A DNA stretch of 64,000 nt from Runella defluvii (GTDB lineage Bacteria; Bacteroidota; Bacteroidia; Cytophagales; Spirosomataceae), in contig NZ_JACIBY010000021.1 of NCBI RefSeq assembly GCF_014195535.1, forward strand, positions 1-64,000, in the 5' to 3' direction. Made by a program: the position numbers and the translations under genes. Each line of letters opens with the position of its first letter. The first letter of the stretch is position 1. This document shows positions 37,270-46,746 of the stretch, one piece after another. The notes under the pieces were generated by a model that was not told the origin of the DNA, did no database searches, and saw only the letters and a program-made list of their open reading frames with translations.

Positions 37270-38244
37270 TTAGTTAAACTCTCTGTGGTGCGTTTCTTCG
37301 TACAAACGGTCTTCTGGAAGATTTTTGAAGTAGTCGTACGTAATTTTTAATCCTTCTGCACGCGACACTTTTGGCTCCCATCCTAACACTTCTTTCGCCA
37401 ATGTAATGTCTGGCTGACGCTGCTTTGGATCGTCTTGTGGAAGTGGTTTGTAGATTACTTTTTGGGTAGTTCCTGTCAATTTGATGATTTCTTCGGCAAA
37501 TTCCCCAATCGTAATTTCAGCTGGGTTTCCTACGTTTACTGGCATGGCGTGATCGCTCAACAACAAACGGTAAATCCCTTCAACAAGGTCATCAACGTAG
37601 CAGAAAGAACGCGTTTGCGACCCATCCCCAAACACCGTAAGGTCTTCACCGCGAAGTGCTTGCCCGATGAAGGCAGGCAATACCCGTCCGTCGTTCAATC
37701 GCATCCGTGGGCCGTAGGTATTGAAGATACGAACGATGCGCGTTTCTACGTTGTGGTGACGGTGATACGCCATCGTGATTGCTTCCTGAAAACGTTTTGC
37801 TTCGTCGTAGCAGCCACGGTAACCCACAGGATTTACGTGTCCCCAATAGTCTTCGTTTTGTGGGTGAACCAATGGATCACCATACACTTCCGAAGTAGAA
37901 GCTACCAAGATGCGCGCACCTTTGGCGCGGGCTAAGCCAAGGCAGTTGTGCGTACCCAACGAACCTACCTTGAGGGTTTGGATTGGGATTTTCAAATAAT
38001 CAATGGGGCTTGCTGGCGAGGCAAAATTGAGGATGTAGTGCAATTCTCCATCAATAACGATGTGCTTTGATATATCGTGGTGAATAAATTCAAAGTTGGG
38101 ATTAGAACGCAAGTGCTCAATATTGCGAAGGTCGCCCGTCACAAGATTGTCCATCGCAATAACATAATAGCCTTCTTTGATAAATCTATCGCACAAATGC
38201 GAACCCAAGAAGCCCGCCGCACCAGTGATTAAAACTCTTTTCAT
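37270..38244 (-). CDS. UDP-glucuronate decarboxylase (UDP-xylose synthase)
   Basis: 324 residues, extended short-chain dehydrogenase fold. NAD-binding [14 protein letters not shown]; catalytic Tyr-Lys in [14 protein letters not shown]; further family motifs [30 protein letters not shown] and [20 protein letters not shown]. It converts UDP-glucuronate to UDP-xylose in the cytoplasm. The gene immediately upstream in the same direction encodes UDP-glucose dehydrogenase, which makes its substrate; together they supply xylose for envelope polysaccharide. The two are separated by the terminator of the dehydrogenase gene. Confidence 0.93.
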   Translation of the reverse strand: MKRVLITGAAGFLGSHLCDRFIKEGYYVIAMDNLVTGDLRNIEHLRSNPNFEFIHHDISKHIVIDGELHYILNFASPASPIDYLKIPIQTLKVGSLGTHNCLGLARAKGARILVASTSEVYGDPLVHPQNEDYWGHVNPVGYRGCYDEAKRFQEAITMAYHRHHNVETRIVRIFNTYGPRMRLNDGRVLPAFIGQALRGEDLTVFGDGSQTRSFCYVDDLVEGIYRLLLSDHAMPVNVGNPAEITIGEFAEEIIKLTGTTQKVIYKPLPQDDPKQRQPDITLAKEVLGWEPKVSRAEGLKITYDYFKNLPEDRLYEETHHREFN

Positions 38245-38370
38245 TTGGGGAAAATATAAGAATGTTTGATTCGGTTAATCCGTGAATTATTTTCGAGTTG
38301 CAAAAGTACAAAAACCCATTCGCTTTCTAAAACTTAGCTTCTTAAGTGCGACGCTCGAACAGAAGGTATA

Positions 38371-38413
38371 AAAAACGAGTGCCTTGGTTGACTCAATCAC
38401 GGCACTCGTTTTT
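38371..38413 (-). terminator. Terminator after UDP-glucose dehydrogenase gene
   Basis: AAAAACGAGTGCC (38371-38383) and GGCACTCGTTTTT (38401-38413), 13-bp perfect arms and a 17-nt loop, 20 bp beyond the ugd stop. Confidence 0.88.
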
Positions 38414-38432
38414 GTATGTATATCCAAAAAAA

Positions 38433-39749
38433 TTAGGCTTTCACTACCTCACGACCAATGCTGTAATAGGTAAATCCTAGTTCTTTCATTTGGTCTAATT
38501 CGTAAACGTTACGTCCGTCGAAAATCAATTTGTTTTTCATTAACAACGCCATTTTTTCAAATTCTGGCGTGCGGAATTGCGGCCATTCAGTAAAAATCAT
38601 CAACGCATCGGCATCGTCCAAGGCAGCGTATGGCGTGTGTGCGTAGTTAATTTTATTGCCCAATACGTAGTTTTTCACGTTTTCCATTCCTTCTGGGTCG
38701 TAAGCGATAACTTTTGCCCCTTCTTCCAACAAAATATTGATGTTTTCCAACGCTGGCGCCTCACGAATATCGTCGGTATATGGCTTGAACGAAAGTCCCC
38801 AAACGGCAATCGTTTTCCCTTTCAAATCTCCGTCGAAGTGTTTTTTAACGACGGGGATAAGTTTTGTTTTTTGTTCTTGGTTTACTTCCATGACCGATTT
38901 CAACACTTTGAAATCATACTTATATTCTTCCGACGTTTTGGCAAGTGCCTGAACATCTTTAGGGAAGCAGCTTCCGCCGTAACCAATTCCTGCAAACAAG
39001 AAACGCTTTCCAATGCGGCTGTCGGTTCCGATTCCTTTACGCACATTGTCAACGTCGGCTCCTGCCAATTCGCACAAGTTGGCGATTTCGTTCATAAACG
39101 TAATCTTCATTGCCAAAAACGAGTTGGCTGCGTATTTGCTCATTTCGGCCGAGCGCTCGTCCATAAAAATCACGGGATTACCTTGGCGCACCAACGGAGC
39201 GTACAACTTCTCCATTACTTTCTTAGCCCGCTCCGACTTTGTCCCAATCACTACGCGGTCGGGCTTCATAAAGTCTTCTACGGCCACCCCTTCGCGCAAA
39301 AACTCAGGATTTGACACTACATCGTATTCCACTTTTGCGTTTTTGGCCACGGCAGCGCTTACTTTTTCGGCGGTGCCCACGGGAACAGTACTTTTATCGA
39401 CGATGACCGCGTATTCGGTCATGATTTGACCCAAATCATCGGCCACTTTCAAAATATATTTCAAATCTGCCGAACCATCTTCACCTGGAGGCGTTGGCAA
39501 GGCCAAGAAAATCACCGACGCCCCTTTGATACCTTCGACCAAATCGGTGGTAAATTTCAAACGACCTTCGGCTACGTTTCGATGAAAAAGGACATCCAAG
39601 CCTGGTTCGTAAATGGGGATAATGCCGTTGTTCAGCTTTTCAACTTTTTTTACATCAATGTCGATACAACATACTTGTACACCAGTCTCTGCAAAACAAG
39701 TTCCTGTTACGAGTCCTACATAGCCAGTTCCTACTACAGCGATTTTCAT
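38433..39749 (-). CDS. ugd: UDP-glucose 6-dehydrogenase
   Basis: 438 residues, normal. NAD-binding GTGYVGLVTGTCFAETG at the N-terminus; VDKSTVPVGTAEKV; catalytic Cys in GIGYGGSCFPKDVQAL (about 260); C-terminal GRNVYELDQMKELGFTYYSI. It oxidises UDP-glucose twice to UDP-glucuronate using NAD+. It feeds the UDP-glucuronate decarboxylase downstream. It probably has its own promoter in the 370-bp gap upstream, and its own terminator. Confidence 0.95.
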   Translation of the reverse strand: MKIAVVGTGYVGLVTGTCFAETGVQVCCIDIDVKKVEKLNNGIIPIYEPGLDVLFHRNVAEGRLKFTTDLVEGIKGASVIFLALPTPPGEDGSADLKYILKVADDLGQIMTEYAVIVDKSTVPVGTAEKVSAAVAKNAKVEYDVVSNPEFLREGVAVEDFMKPDRVVIGTKSERAKKVMEKLYAPLVRQGNPVIFMDERSAEMSKYAANSFLAMKITFMNEIANLCELAGADVDNVRKGIGTDSRIGKRFLFAGIGYGGSCFPKDVQALAKTSEEYKYDFKVLKSVMEVNQEQKTKLIPVVKKHFDGDLKGKTIAVWGLSFKPYTDDIREAPALENINILLEEGAKVIAYDPEGMENVKNYVLGNKINYAHTPYAALDDADALMIFTEWPQFRTPEFEKMALLMKNKLIFDGRNVYELDQMKELGFTYYSIGREVVKA

Positions 39750-39755
39750 AGATAA

Positions 39756-40126
39756 ATGCTTTGGTTGTTAGTTTTCATGTGCGGCTCTTCAAAATTGTAT
39801 TTTTTCGAGTCCAACAAAACAGCTCCAAAATTAGAATAAATTCTTCAATCCACTCCATTGTTCCACAGATTTGTAGAGTAACAATTGATTTTGCGGCTCT
39901 TTTAAGGATTTTTCAAAAAAATTATTACTCTAAAAATTGTTATAACAACAAATAAAAATTTGCAACACTCGCGTTTTGAAGTATTCATTTACGCTTCCGA
40001 AAACGTTTGCGTAATCTTTTATTTTTCTTCCCTCAACCGTTCACTCATTATTGCTTGGCATAATCATTGAATAATCTTAGATTGAGATTCTTTCATTCAA
40101 CACTATTCCTTTAATCGCTTTTGAAT
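39756..40126. other. Divergent intergenic region, ugd / acyl-CoA dehydrogenase
   Basis: 370 bp, AT-rich. It must contain promoters for both directions. On the minus strand CAATTTTG preceded by TTTG with a 17-bp spacer is a weak ugd candidate. No gene or RNA is recognised. Confidence 0.4.
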
Positions 40127-41266
40127 ATGAAGTCCGAAGTTGTAGAAAACCAAGAATTAATTGCCCAATCGGTTCGGGATTTTGCAGAACGCAACATGCG
40201 ACCTTACGTGAGGGAGTGGGACGAAACCCAGCATTTTCCCGTTGACCTTTTTCATTCACTTGGCGAACTAGGGCTCATGGGCATCCTGGTACCTGAGGTT
40301 TATGGTGGTGCGGGATTGGGCTATCAAGAATATGTTACTGCGATTGTCGAATTAAGCAAAGTCGATCCTGCCATTGGGCTCTCGATGGCCGCCCATAACT
40401 CGCTCTGTACCAACCATATTTTGATGTTTGGCAATGAATCTCAAAAACAAACATACCTTCCCAAACTCGCTAGTGGCCAATGGATTGGTGCCTGGGGATT
40501 GACCGAACCCAACACTGGTTCGGACGCAGGAAATATGAGAACGGTGGCCGTTAAAGACGGTGACTATTGGGTCTTAAATGGTTCTAAAAACTTTATTACC
40601 CACGGAAAAAGTGGCAACGTAGCCGTCGTCATTGCGCGAACAGGCGCTGCGGGCGACAAACGAGGAGCCACGGCCTTCATCATCGAACGTGGCACGAAAG
40701 GTTTTTCGGCGGGGCGGAAAGAAGACAAGCTGGGAATGCGGGCTTCGGAAACAACAGAATTGATTTTTGAAGACTGCCGCGTCCATGAAAGCAATGTGTT
40801 GGGCGAAGTTGGGGAAGGTTTTGTCCAAGCCCTCAAAATTTTGGACGGTGGACGAATTTCCATTGCGGCGTTGAGCCTTGGCACGGCTATTGGTGCGTTT
40901 GAAGCCGCCTTGGCTTACTCCAAAGAACGTCAGCAATTTGGCAAGCCGATTTCGCAGTTTCAGGGAATTTCGTTCAAACTTGCCGACATGCACACCGAAA
41001 TTGAAGCCGCCAAACTACTCGTGTATGATGCCGCTGCCCGCAAAGACCGCCACGAAAAAGTAACGCTCCAAAGTGCTACGGCCAAATACTACGCCTCAGA
41101 AGTATCGTGCAGGGTGTCTAACGAAGCGGTTCAGATTTTTGGTGGCTATGGCTTTACCAAAGATTATCCTGTGGAGAAATTTTACCGTGACTGCAAACTA
41201 TGTACCATTGGGGAAGGTACAAGTGAAATTCAGAAGCTGGTGATTTCGAGAGAGATATTAAGTTAG
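40127..41266 (+). CDS. Acyl-CoA dehydrogenase
   Basis: 379 residues from ATG 40127 (MKSEVVENQELIAQSV); a TTG two codons upstream is disregarded. Acyl-CoA dehydrogenase signatures: GAWGLTEPNTGSDAGNMRTV, GSKNFITHG, ERQQFGKPISQFQGISFKLA. The C-terminal KLCTIGEGTSEIQKLVISRE carries the catalytic glutamate. FAD enzyme that forms the alpha-beta double bond in short-chain acyl-CoA (butyryl-CoA type); the exact chain length is not decided by sequence alone. Stand-alone gene, ended by the hairpin shared with recA. Confidence 0.93.
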   Translation: MKSEVVENQELIAQSVRDFAERNMRPYVREWDETQHFPVDLFHSLGELGLMGILVPEVYGGAGLGYQEYVTAIVELSKVDPAIGLSMAAHNSLCTNHILMFGNESQKQTYLPKLASGQWIGAWGLTEPNTGSDAGNMRTVAVKDGDYWVLNGSKNFITHGKSGNVAVVIARTGAAGDKRGATAFIIERGTKGFSAGRKEDKLGMRASETTELIFEDCRVHESNVLGEVGEGFVQALKILDGGRISIAALSLGTAIGAFEAALAYSKERQQFGKPISQFQGISFKLADMHTEIEAAKLLVYDAAARKDRHEKVTLQSATAKYYASEVSCRVSNEAVQIFGGYGFTKDYPVEKFYRDCKLCTIGEGTSEIQKLVISREILS

Positions 41267-41270
41267 GTTC

Positions 41271-41327
41271 AAAAAAAACCTCCCGAAAGTTCAAAACCTC
41301 CCGAAAGTTTTGAACTTTCGGGAGGTT
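41271..41327. terminator. Long hairpin terminator of recA (and of the convergent dehydrogenase gene)
   Basis: 21-bp perfect arms, 41277-41297 (AACCTCCCGAAAGTTCAAAA...) and 41307-41327, around CTCCCGAAA. The A-run at 41271-41278 gives the T-run on the minus strand, so it fits recA best. An internal second copy of CCTCCCGAAAG allows an alternative fold. Confidence 0.88.
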
Positions 41328-41341
41328 AACTGATTTAAGCC

Positions 41342-42400
41342 TTAATCAGGCGTTCCGTCGTCGGCGATGTTTGGTTGTTGCGTATCCAACAGTGCATCGT
41401 CGTCTTCGTTGACTTTTGCACGGATTTTCGCTTCAAGTTCATCGGCCAATTCAGGATTATCTTTCAATAATTGCTTCACTGCGTCACGACCTTGTGAGAG
41501 GCGGTTGCCATCGTAACTAAACCAAGAACCTGATTTCTTCACGATTTCGAGTTCTACCGCTAAGTCGATGATTTCACCTACTTTAGAAACCCCTTCGCCG
41601 TACATAATGTCGAATTCAACCACTTTGAATGGAGGTGCCAATTTGTTTTTCACCACCTTCACTTTCGTACGGTTTCCAGTGATATTGTCGGCGCTTTCTT
41701 TGATTTGGCCAATCCGACGAATATCCAAACGAATCGACGAATAGTACTTGAGAGCGTTTCCACCCGTGGTTGTTTCTGGGCTACCAAACATCACGCCGAT
41801 TTTATCACGCAACTGGTTGATAAAGATACAGCAGCAATTGGTACGGTTAATAACCCCCGTCAATTTACGCAAGGCTTGCGACATCAAACGCGCCTGAAGA
41901 CCCATTTTGCTATCGCCCATTTCTCCTTCGATTTCCGCCTTAGGAACAAGGGCTGCAACGGAGTCAATCACGATGATGTCAATCGCTCCTGATGAAATCA
42001 AATGTTCGGCGATTTCGAGCGCTTGCTCACCGTTGTCAGGCTGCGAGATAAGTAAGTTTTGGGTATCAATTCCCAACTTTTGCGCATACACACGGTCAAA
42101 GGCGTGTTCTGCATCAATAAAGGCCGCCAAACCGCCCAATTTTTGAGCTTCGGCAATGGTCTGCATGGCAAGTGTAGTTTTACCTGACGATTCTGGCCCG
42201 TAGATTTCTACAACCCGTCCACGGGGCAAACCACCGATTCCTAGGGCAAGGTCAAGTCCAACGGAACCCGTTGAAATTACCTCGACATCCATTACTTTTT
42301 TGTCACTGAGACGCATCACTGTGCCTTTTCCGTAGGCTTTGTCAAGCTTCTCCAGCGTTGTTTGCAGGGCTTTAAATTTTTGTTCTTTGTTGTCTGCCAT
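41342..42400 (-). CDS. recA: Recombinase RecA
   Basis: 352 residues. Walker [14 protein letters not shown], Walker [15 protein letters not shown], and RecA signatures [43 protein letters not shown]-dependent DNA strand exchange and co-protease in the DNA damage response. The C-terminus is acidic, as usual ([14 protein letters not shown]). A well-formed Bacteroidota promoter lies 41 bp upstream of the ATG. No LexA-type box is obvious. Confidence 0.98.
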   Translation of the reverse strand: MADNKEQKFKALQTTLEKLDKAYGKGTVMRLSDKKVMDVEVISTGSVGLDLALGIGGLPRGRVVEIYGPESSGKTTLAMQTIAEAQKLGGLAAFIDAEHAFDRVYAQKLGIDTQNLLISQPDNGEQALEIAEHLISSGAIDIIVIDSVAALVPKAEIEGEMGDSKMGLQARLMSQALRKLTGVINRTNCCCIFINQLRDKIGVMFGSPETTTGGNALKYYSSIRLDIRRIGQIKESADNITGNRTKVKVVKNKLAPPFKVVEFDIMYGEGVSKVGEIIDLAVELEIVKKSGSWFSYDGNRLSQGRDAVKQLLKDNPELADELEAKIRAKVNEDDDALLDTQQPNIADDGTPD

Positions 42401-42440
42401 GGTTGATGTTAAAATATGAAATAGTAGGTTTGTTTACCTG

Positions 42441-42472
42441 TAAAAGTACTCATTTTATTTAGGTTTTCCAAA
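42441..42472 (-). promoter_or_regulatory. recA promoter
   Basis: On the minus strand TTTG (42472-42469), 20-bp spacer, TACTTTTA (42448-42441; one mismatch to TAnnTTTG). Confidence 0.75.
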
Positions 42473-42590
42473 GGAAACAGCGACTAAAACGGGTCATTTT
42501 TAAGGTTATTTACGGGGCTTTTGCGCAACGTTTTTTACGATGGGGAAAGTTCATTTTGGGGGTTAAATTCTTAGCGAATTCCCTAATTGC

Positions 42591-42598
42591 TATCTTTG
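42591..42598 (+). promoter_or_regulatory. -7 box of the DUF4932-like lipoprotein gene
   Basis: TATCTTTG, perfect TAnnTTTG, 23 bp before the ATG at 42622. No -33 TTTG at normal distance. Confidence 0.6.
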
Positions 42599-42621
42599 AA
42601 TCTTGAACCTTTCCATTTCTT

Positions 42622-43755
42622 ATGAAACATACGCTAACAGCCTTTTTTGTACTCTCATTCGGTGCGTTTCTCTTTACTTCTTGTGGCAACCCGATTGCGC
42701 CCAAAGCCCGATTCTCCACCGCTTATCAGACTGAAAACCGACAAAAAGTAACCCTTGAAATGCCCGAGACGTATGAACTTAGTTGCATTATCATGGCACT
42801 CACGGGTTATCGAAATGTTTTGGAAGGAAAAGACCCTTATATTCAAGACGTTAAAAAACATTTTAGCCCTTACAAAGACCATCCGATGGTGCGGCACGCG
42901 GCAAAAAAGTTTCGCAAACTAGGATTGTTTCACCATACTCAATTGCGCAAAAGCGCACTCACGCTTGAGTTTAATGACAACAACCGCCTCGTAAAAAGTA
43001 AGGTTTATTCATTGAAACGCCCGCTTTCGATGATATTGTTGGACTTACAAGACCGTCCAGCCCTTCTTCGGGATTTTATTGAAAAAACAAATTACCGAGC
43101 GTTTTACGCCCAGCATAAAAGTTATTACCAAGACCAATTGGCGAAGGCTGGCAACTACATGCCCGTCCGTAAAATGTGGCAGTGGGCCGAAAGTCAATTT
43201 CCTTCGCGCTACGATAATTACAAAATCTATATTTCTCCGCTCGACGGTGGCCATCATTTCACGTTTCATTTGAATGAAAACGGCTTTCGTCAAACGCTCA
43301 TGTTTATAAGTCCAGCGGGCGAGTTTCCTGGCAATCGTTCGGAAGTTGAAAAAGAAGGCGCTTGGTCGCGCATTGTTTTTACCGAAATTGACCACAACTA
43401 CGTCAACCCCGTCACGGATACGTACATAAAAGAAATTGAGGCGGTCATGCCCGATTGGAAAAAATGGAACAAAACCAAAGAAGGCAACAAGGGCTATTAT
43501 GAATCCACGTACTTGACCTTCAACGAATACATGACGTGGGCGGCTTTTACGCTGTACGCCTATGACTCCTACCCTGCGGCTGATTTTGAGAAAATCAATC
43601 AGCGCGTCGAAGAGTTCATGATCAATGGCCGTGGGTTTCATCGCTTCAAAGAATTTAATCGGTTTTTGTTGGAAACCTATAAAAAACGCGCCGCCAATCA
43701 GACCGTTGCCGACCTTTATCCTGCGGTCATTGCTTGGCTCAAAGAACAACCCTAA
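42622..43755 (+). CDS. DUF4932-type lipoprotein, possible metallopeptidase-like
   Basis: 377 residues. Signal sequence with lipobox (FLFTSCG), so an envelope lipoprotein. The pattern VFTEIDHNYVNPVTDTYIKE and the later LTFNEYMTWAAFTLYAYDSY fit the DUF4932 family of Bacteroidota; E/D-H residues in the first could bind metal, but there is no HExxH. Stand-alone gene with its own -7 box. Function unknown. Confidence 0.75.
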   Translation: MKHTLTAFFVLSFGAFLFTSCGNPIAPKARFSTAYQTENRQKVTLEMPETYELSCIIMALTGYRNVLEGKDPYIQDVKKHFSPYKDHPMVRHAAKKFRKLGLFHHTQLRKSALTLEFNDNNRLVKSKVYSLKRPLSMILLDLQDRPALLRDFIEKTNYRAFYAQHKSYYQDQLAKAGNYMPVRKMWQWAESQFPSRYDNYKIYISPLDGGHHFTFHLNENGFRQTLMFISPAGEFPGNRSEVEKEGAWSRIVFTEIDHNYVNPVTDTYIKEIEAVMPDWKKWNKTKEGNKGYYESTYLTFNEYMTWAAFTLYAYDSYPAADFEKINQRVEEFMINGRGFHRFKEFNRFLLETYKKRAANQTVADLYPAVIAWLKEQP

Positions 43756-43800
43756 GTGGATTTTTTGAATAGCCACGCGCCAATCAGTGCCCAAAGCTCG

Positions 43801-43808
43801 TACCTTTG
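43801..43808 (+). promoter_or_regulatory. -7 box of the 86-residue membrane protein gene
   Basis: TACCTTTG, perfect TAnnTTTG, 33 bp before ATG 43842. Confidence 0.6.
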
Positions 43809-43841
43809 CCGCACTAACCAATTTATTGAGACATCAAACTC

Positions 43842-44102
43842 ATGAAAACTCCTTTAGTTGAAAGTCTGCTGGGATGGACGTCATTAGGCTTCTTTGCGTT
43901 GTGGATTTTGGAATTTCGCCGTACCGAATTTGTAGATAGTTACTGGTTATTAATGCTTTGCTTGGCCTGTCTATGGGGATTCCAATACCTGCGCCGCAAA
44001 CGTGGTGCTGAGCCTTTGTTGTCAAAATACACCCCCGAAAATCGCCAGCAAAAACCCAAGCCCAAAGCCACTATCAAGCCTTCGATTAAGAAGAAGAAAT
44101 AG
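43842..44102 (+). CDS. Small two-helix membrane protein
   Basis: 86 residues. Two hydrophobic helices (ESLLGWTSLGFFALWILEFR and WLLMLCLACLWGFQYLRRKR) and a lysine/proline-rich cytoplasmic tail ending IKKKK-like. No family is recognised. A perfect -7 box and a clean frame make it a likely real gene. Downstream 44103-44229 is noncoding. Confidence 0.65.
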   Translation: MKTPLVESLLGWTSLGFFALWILEFRRTEFVDSYWLLMLCLACLWGFQYLRRKRGAEPLLSKYTPENRQQKPKPKATIKPSIKKKK

Positions 44103-44229
44103 ACGTTGGGAGTTTTGAATTACAAATTGGGAATGGGGAAATTACGAATTAGGAGGTGGGACGTAGATTCCTCCTTCGTCGGAATGACAAAAAACTGGAA
44201 ACCTAAAACTCCAAACCCGAAACTAAAAA

Positions 44230-45084
44230 CTAAACCAGCCAAAGGGTAAAAAAGAAGACGCCGTCACCTAGCCAACGGTAGCGTTCGTTTGGGAGTACGG
44301 AGGCCGATTTTCTTTTGAGGTAATCGTTGGCAAGGCTCATTACCGACACTGTGATGGCTGCCCTCACGCAATAGCGGTACGTAGTGCTGAATAGTACAAC
44401 TGTGGCCACTGCGCACACACTAATGCTAATCCACATCAAAATTTTACTGACCGTTTCGGTTCCCCACGCAATGGCCAAGGTGTATCCTTCTTCCATGTCG
44501 AAAGACTCAAACCAAGAGAATAATAGCAGATTTTGGAAAGCAACCAATCCAAAAAGCCCCATAAAAACTTTGCTTTCCCAAGGTGTTTCGGCGGATGCTG
44601 ACAAAGCCGTCCACCAAACTCCTGCGGTATAAATCAAAGCAACAATTGGTTCTTTAAACAACTGAAAACCATCGGTCAACGTTGTTTTAAATATCACCAC
44701 CAAATACCCCAGTACCAGCACTGCTAACGTCAGCCCAACGATAAACATCCCTTTGGGTAGCCAAAACAGACAAACAAGCCCTACTACCCCTAATCCAGCT
44801 AAGATTTTGAGCAACATCGGCTCATGTTGTGCGTGAAATCGGTGCCGTTGGGTATCCACCTTCCTCGATTTACGGTTGTCAAGCAAGCGATCGGCAACAT
44901 AAATGGCGAACACCGCGATTCCCACCAAAAGCGTTGAAGCCCACGAGACTTTCCCGTGTCCATCGGGCATACGCTGCGCAATGGTATGCGTAAGCATTGC
45001 GCCCGCTACCACATCCAAACTTAGCCAATGAGCCCGTTTTAAATAATAGCCAATAATAAATGCTGTAGTGTGCAGCCAGTTCAT
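44230..45084 (-). CDS. UbiA-like polytopic membrane protein
   Basis: 284 residues, about eight hydrophobic helices. The loop motif FAIYVADRLLDNRKSRKVDT with RHRFHAQHEP resembles the first Asp-rich motif of UbiA-type prenyltransferases (D-x-x-x-D variant), but a clear second Asp-rich motif is lacking. It may be a UbiA-superfamily member of unknown substrate, or only share the fold. Its ATG is 3 bp from the stop of the thioesterase gene upstream, so the two form an operon. Confidence 0.6.
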   Translation of the reverse strand: MNWLHTTAFIIGYYLKRAHWLSLDVVAGAMLTHTIAQRMPDGHGKVSWASTLLVGIAVFAIYVADRLLDNRKSRKVDTQRHRFHAQHEPMLLKILAGLGVVGLVCLFWLPKGMFIVGLTLAVLVLGYLVVIFKTTLTDGFQLFKEPIVALIYTAGVWWTALSASAETPWESKVFMGLFGLVAFQNLLLFSWFESFDMEEGYTLAIAWGTETVSKILMWISISVCAVATVVLFSTTYRYCVRAAITVSVMSLANDYLKRKSASVLPNERYRWLGDGVFFFTLWLV

Positions 45085-45087
45085 TCC

Positions 45088-45621
45088 TTACACTTTCGTC
45101 GAAGCAGCGCTCAGACTTTGTTTAATTTCTCGAATCCGTTCGTTAAAGTTCCAGTTGTGATAGTCCACGTTTGGTAAACAGGTCGCTTCCAAATAATCCA
45201 TAATCGAAGGTGGATGCACCGTGCGTTTTCCCGAACGTACATCAATGTACTTAGAGGTTACCCAAAGTACATTTTTGAGTTGCGTCCGCGAATCGTCCGT
45301 CATGTAGTATTCGGTGACAATGGTGTCTTCACTAAAATAAATCAAGCGCGACGTAATGCGCACCCACTCGCTCACCAGCGCAGGACGCACGTAGGCGATT
45401 TGGTGCTGATACACTACCCAGCTTTGGCCTAGTTCACGAAACAATCGCCCAAAATTAAACTCGTAGAGCTTAGCTACTTGGTCTTCACGGGCGTTGAAAT
45501 AATAGTCAAAGTACTTCGCGTTGTTGAGGTGTTGAAGCGGATCACAGTCCTGAAAACGAATCACCATCCGCGATTCGGGTTCTTTGGGATAATCTTTATG
45601 GGGTAGGCGCTCAAAAAACAT
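45088..45621 (-). CDS. Acyl-CoA thioesterase (hotdog fold)
   Basis: 177 residues from ATG 45621 (MFFERLPHKDYPKEPESRMV); the frame extends to 45699, but a perfect -7 box at 45658-45665 lies within the extension. Hotdog-fold motif RFQDCDPLQHLNNAKYFDYY with the catalytic-type Asp and the HLNN segment of YbgC/4-hydroxybenzoyl-CoA thioesterases. It probably hydrolyses acyl-CoA; substrate unknown. Coupled to the UbiA-like gene. Confidence 0.85.
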   Translation of the reverse strand: MFFERLPHKDYPKEPESRMVIRFQDCDPLQHLNNAKYFDYYFNAREDQVAKLYEFNFGRLFRELGQSWVVYQHQIAYVRPALVSEWVRITSRLIYFSEDTIVTEYYMTDDSRTQLKNVLWVTSKYIDVRSGKRTVHPPSIMDYLEATCLPNVDYHNWNFNERIREIKQSLSAASTKV

Positions 45622-45657
45622 GTGCGTGACGAATAGTTGATTTTTTGAAAAAGAAGG

Positions 45658-45665
45658 CAAAGTTA
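45658..45665 (-). promoter_or_regulatory. -7 box of the thioesterase gene
   Basis: Minus strand TAACTTTG, perfect TAnnTTTG, 36 bp before the ATG. It decides the start. Confidence 0.65.
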
Positions 45666-45759
45666 CAACACGAATTGGCTCCAAAACCCTTGTCCACAAA
45701 AAATGATACTCTTTTATAAAAAATTGACAAATGTCAAGTGGTTGACCCGAGATTTAACC

Positions 45760-45767
45760 TAGCTTTG
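45760..45767 (+). promoter_or_regulatory. -7 box of the M23-like gene
   Basis: TAGCTTTG, perfect TAnnTTTG, 35 bp before ATG 45803. Confidence 0.6.
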
Positions 45768-45802
45768 TCGTTATCAATTTCAGCCAATTCATTATCGCAC
45801 TT

Positions 45803-46726
45803 ATGAAACTATCCTCTTCTATTCTCGCTTTTGCCGCCCTTTTTTCACCCTTTTTCGCGCTTGCACAAAGCTCCGTTGAAGTTACTTACACTGCCAACGA
45901 CAAACGCGAATACACGTTTCAAGCCAAAAACACCAACGTTTGCGACTATACCGTCAAAGTCGAATTTACTGATTTACAGGGCGGAAGCTGCGGATGTTCG
46001 TTGCCGTTTATTGAATCTATTTCACCTGGCCCTAGCACCTTATTCACCCTCAAACCGAACCAAAACAACCAAGGAATTTCGTTCCGCTTCGGTTATACTT
46101 ACCTCAAAGGGCGAGTGCTGAACAAAGCCCCTAAGCCGTTTTTATACCTTTTCCCTTTTTCTTCGGCGGTGCCGCACAAGGCTTTTTTGTCGAAAAATAT
46201 CATGGAAATGATTGCCAACAAAAAAGTGTCTAATTTCTACGGCATTGCTTTTCAAATGCAAAAAGGAGACACCGTTTTTGCCGCCCGTCGCGGGGTGGTG
46301 AGCCAAGTAAAAGATGCTTTTGATACCCATTCTGATGGAATTTGGTTCTCCAGCCAAACCAATTCGGTAGAGGTTTTTCACGGCGACGGCAGTTTTGCCA
46401 GCTATAATCGACTCAAAAAAGGTAACATGTTGGTCAAAGAAGGCCAAGAGGTAGAAGCGGGCGAGCCATTGGGCATTGTCACTGACGATACCTTCGAGGG
46501 AAGTGTTGTTGTTCAATTTTCACTGTACTACCTTAGCCGTACGAGGGCTTTCAACCAAACCGAATATCCGTACGAATTCGTCGTTCCGTCGTTTTATTCG
46601 CCCACCAATACTTCGGGCTTAGTAATGCAGAGCGGCGGCACCTATACTTCCGAATGGCCCGAAGCGATGGTCACCCAAGAAATGTCCAAGAAGGAAATCA
46701 AGCGCTGGAAGGGTAAACAAAAGTAG
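45803..46726 (+). CDS. Secreted LytM/M23-like protein lacking zinc ligands
   Basis: 307 residues. Signal peptide MKLSSSILAFAALFSPFFAL. The second half has the LytM domain layout: FYGIAFQMQKGDTVFAARRG, VEVFHGDGSFASYNRLKKGN, VKEGQEVEAGEPLGIV. The two zinc-binding motifs are not seen: HxxxD is replaced around FYGIAF and HLHFEV by VVQFSLYY. So it is probably not an active peptidase but a regulator or binding protein, as other degenerate LytM proteins (EnvC, NlpD) are. Its N-terminal domain has four Cys (VCDY; GGSCGCS). Confidence 0.8.
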   Translation: MKLSSSILAFAALFSPFFALAQSSVEVTYTANDKREYTFQAKNTNVCDYTVKVEFTDLQGGSCGCSLPFIESISPGPSTLFTLKPNQNNQGISFRFGYTYLKGRVLNKAPKPFLYLFPFSSAVPHKAFLSKNIMEMIANKKVSNFYGIAFQMQKGDTVFAARRGVVSQVKDAFDTHSDGIWFSSQTNSVEVFHGDGSFASYNRLKKGNMLVKEGQEVEAGEPLGIVTDDTFEGSVVVQFSLYYLSRTRAFNQTEYPYEFVVPSFYSPTNTSGLVMQSGGTYTSEWPEAMVTQEMSKKEIKRWKGKQK

Positions 46727-46728
46727 TC

Positions 46729-46746
46729 GAGGGGATATTTCCCCTC
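46729..46746. terminator. Short bidirectional hairpin
   Basis: GAGGGG (46729-46734) and CCCCTC (46741-46746) lie at the junction of two convergent genes, overlapping the stop end of the membrane protein gene on the left arm of that gene. No strong T-run. Confidence 0.45.
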
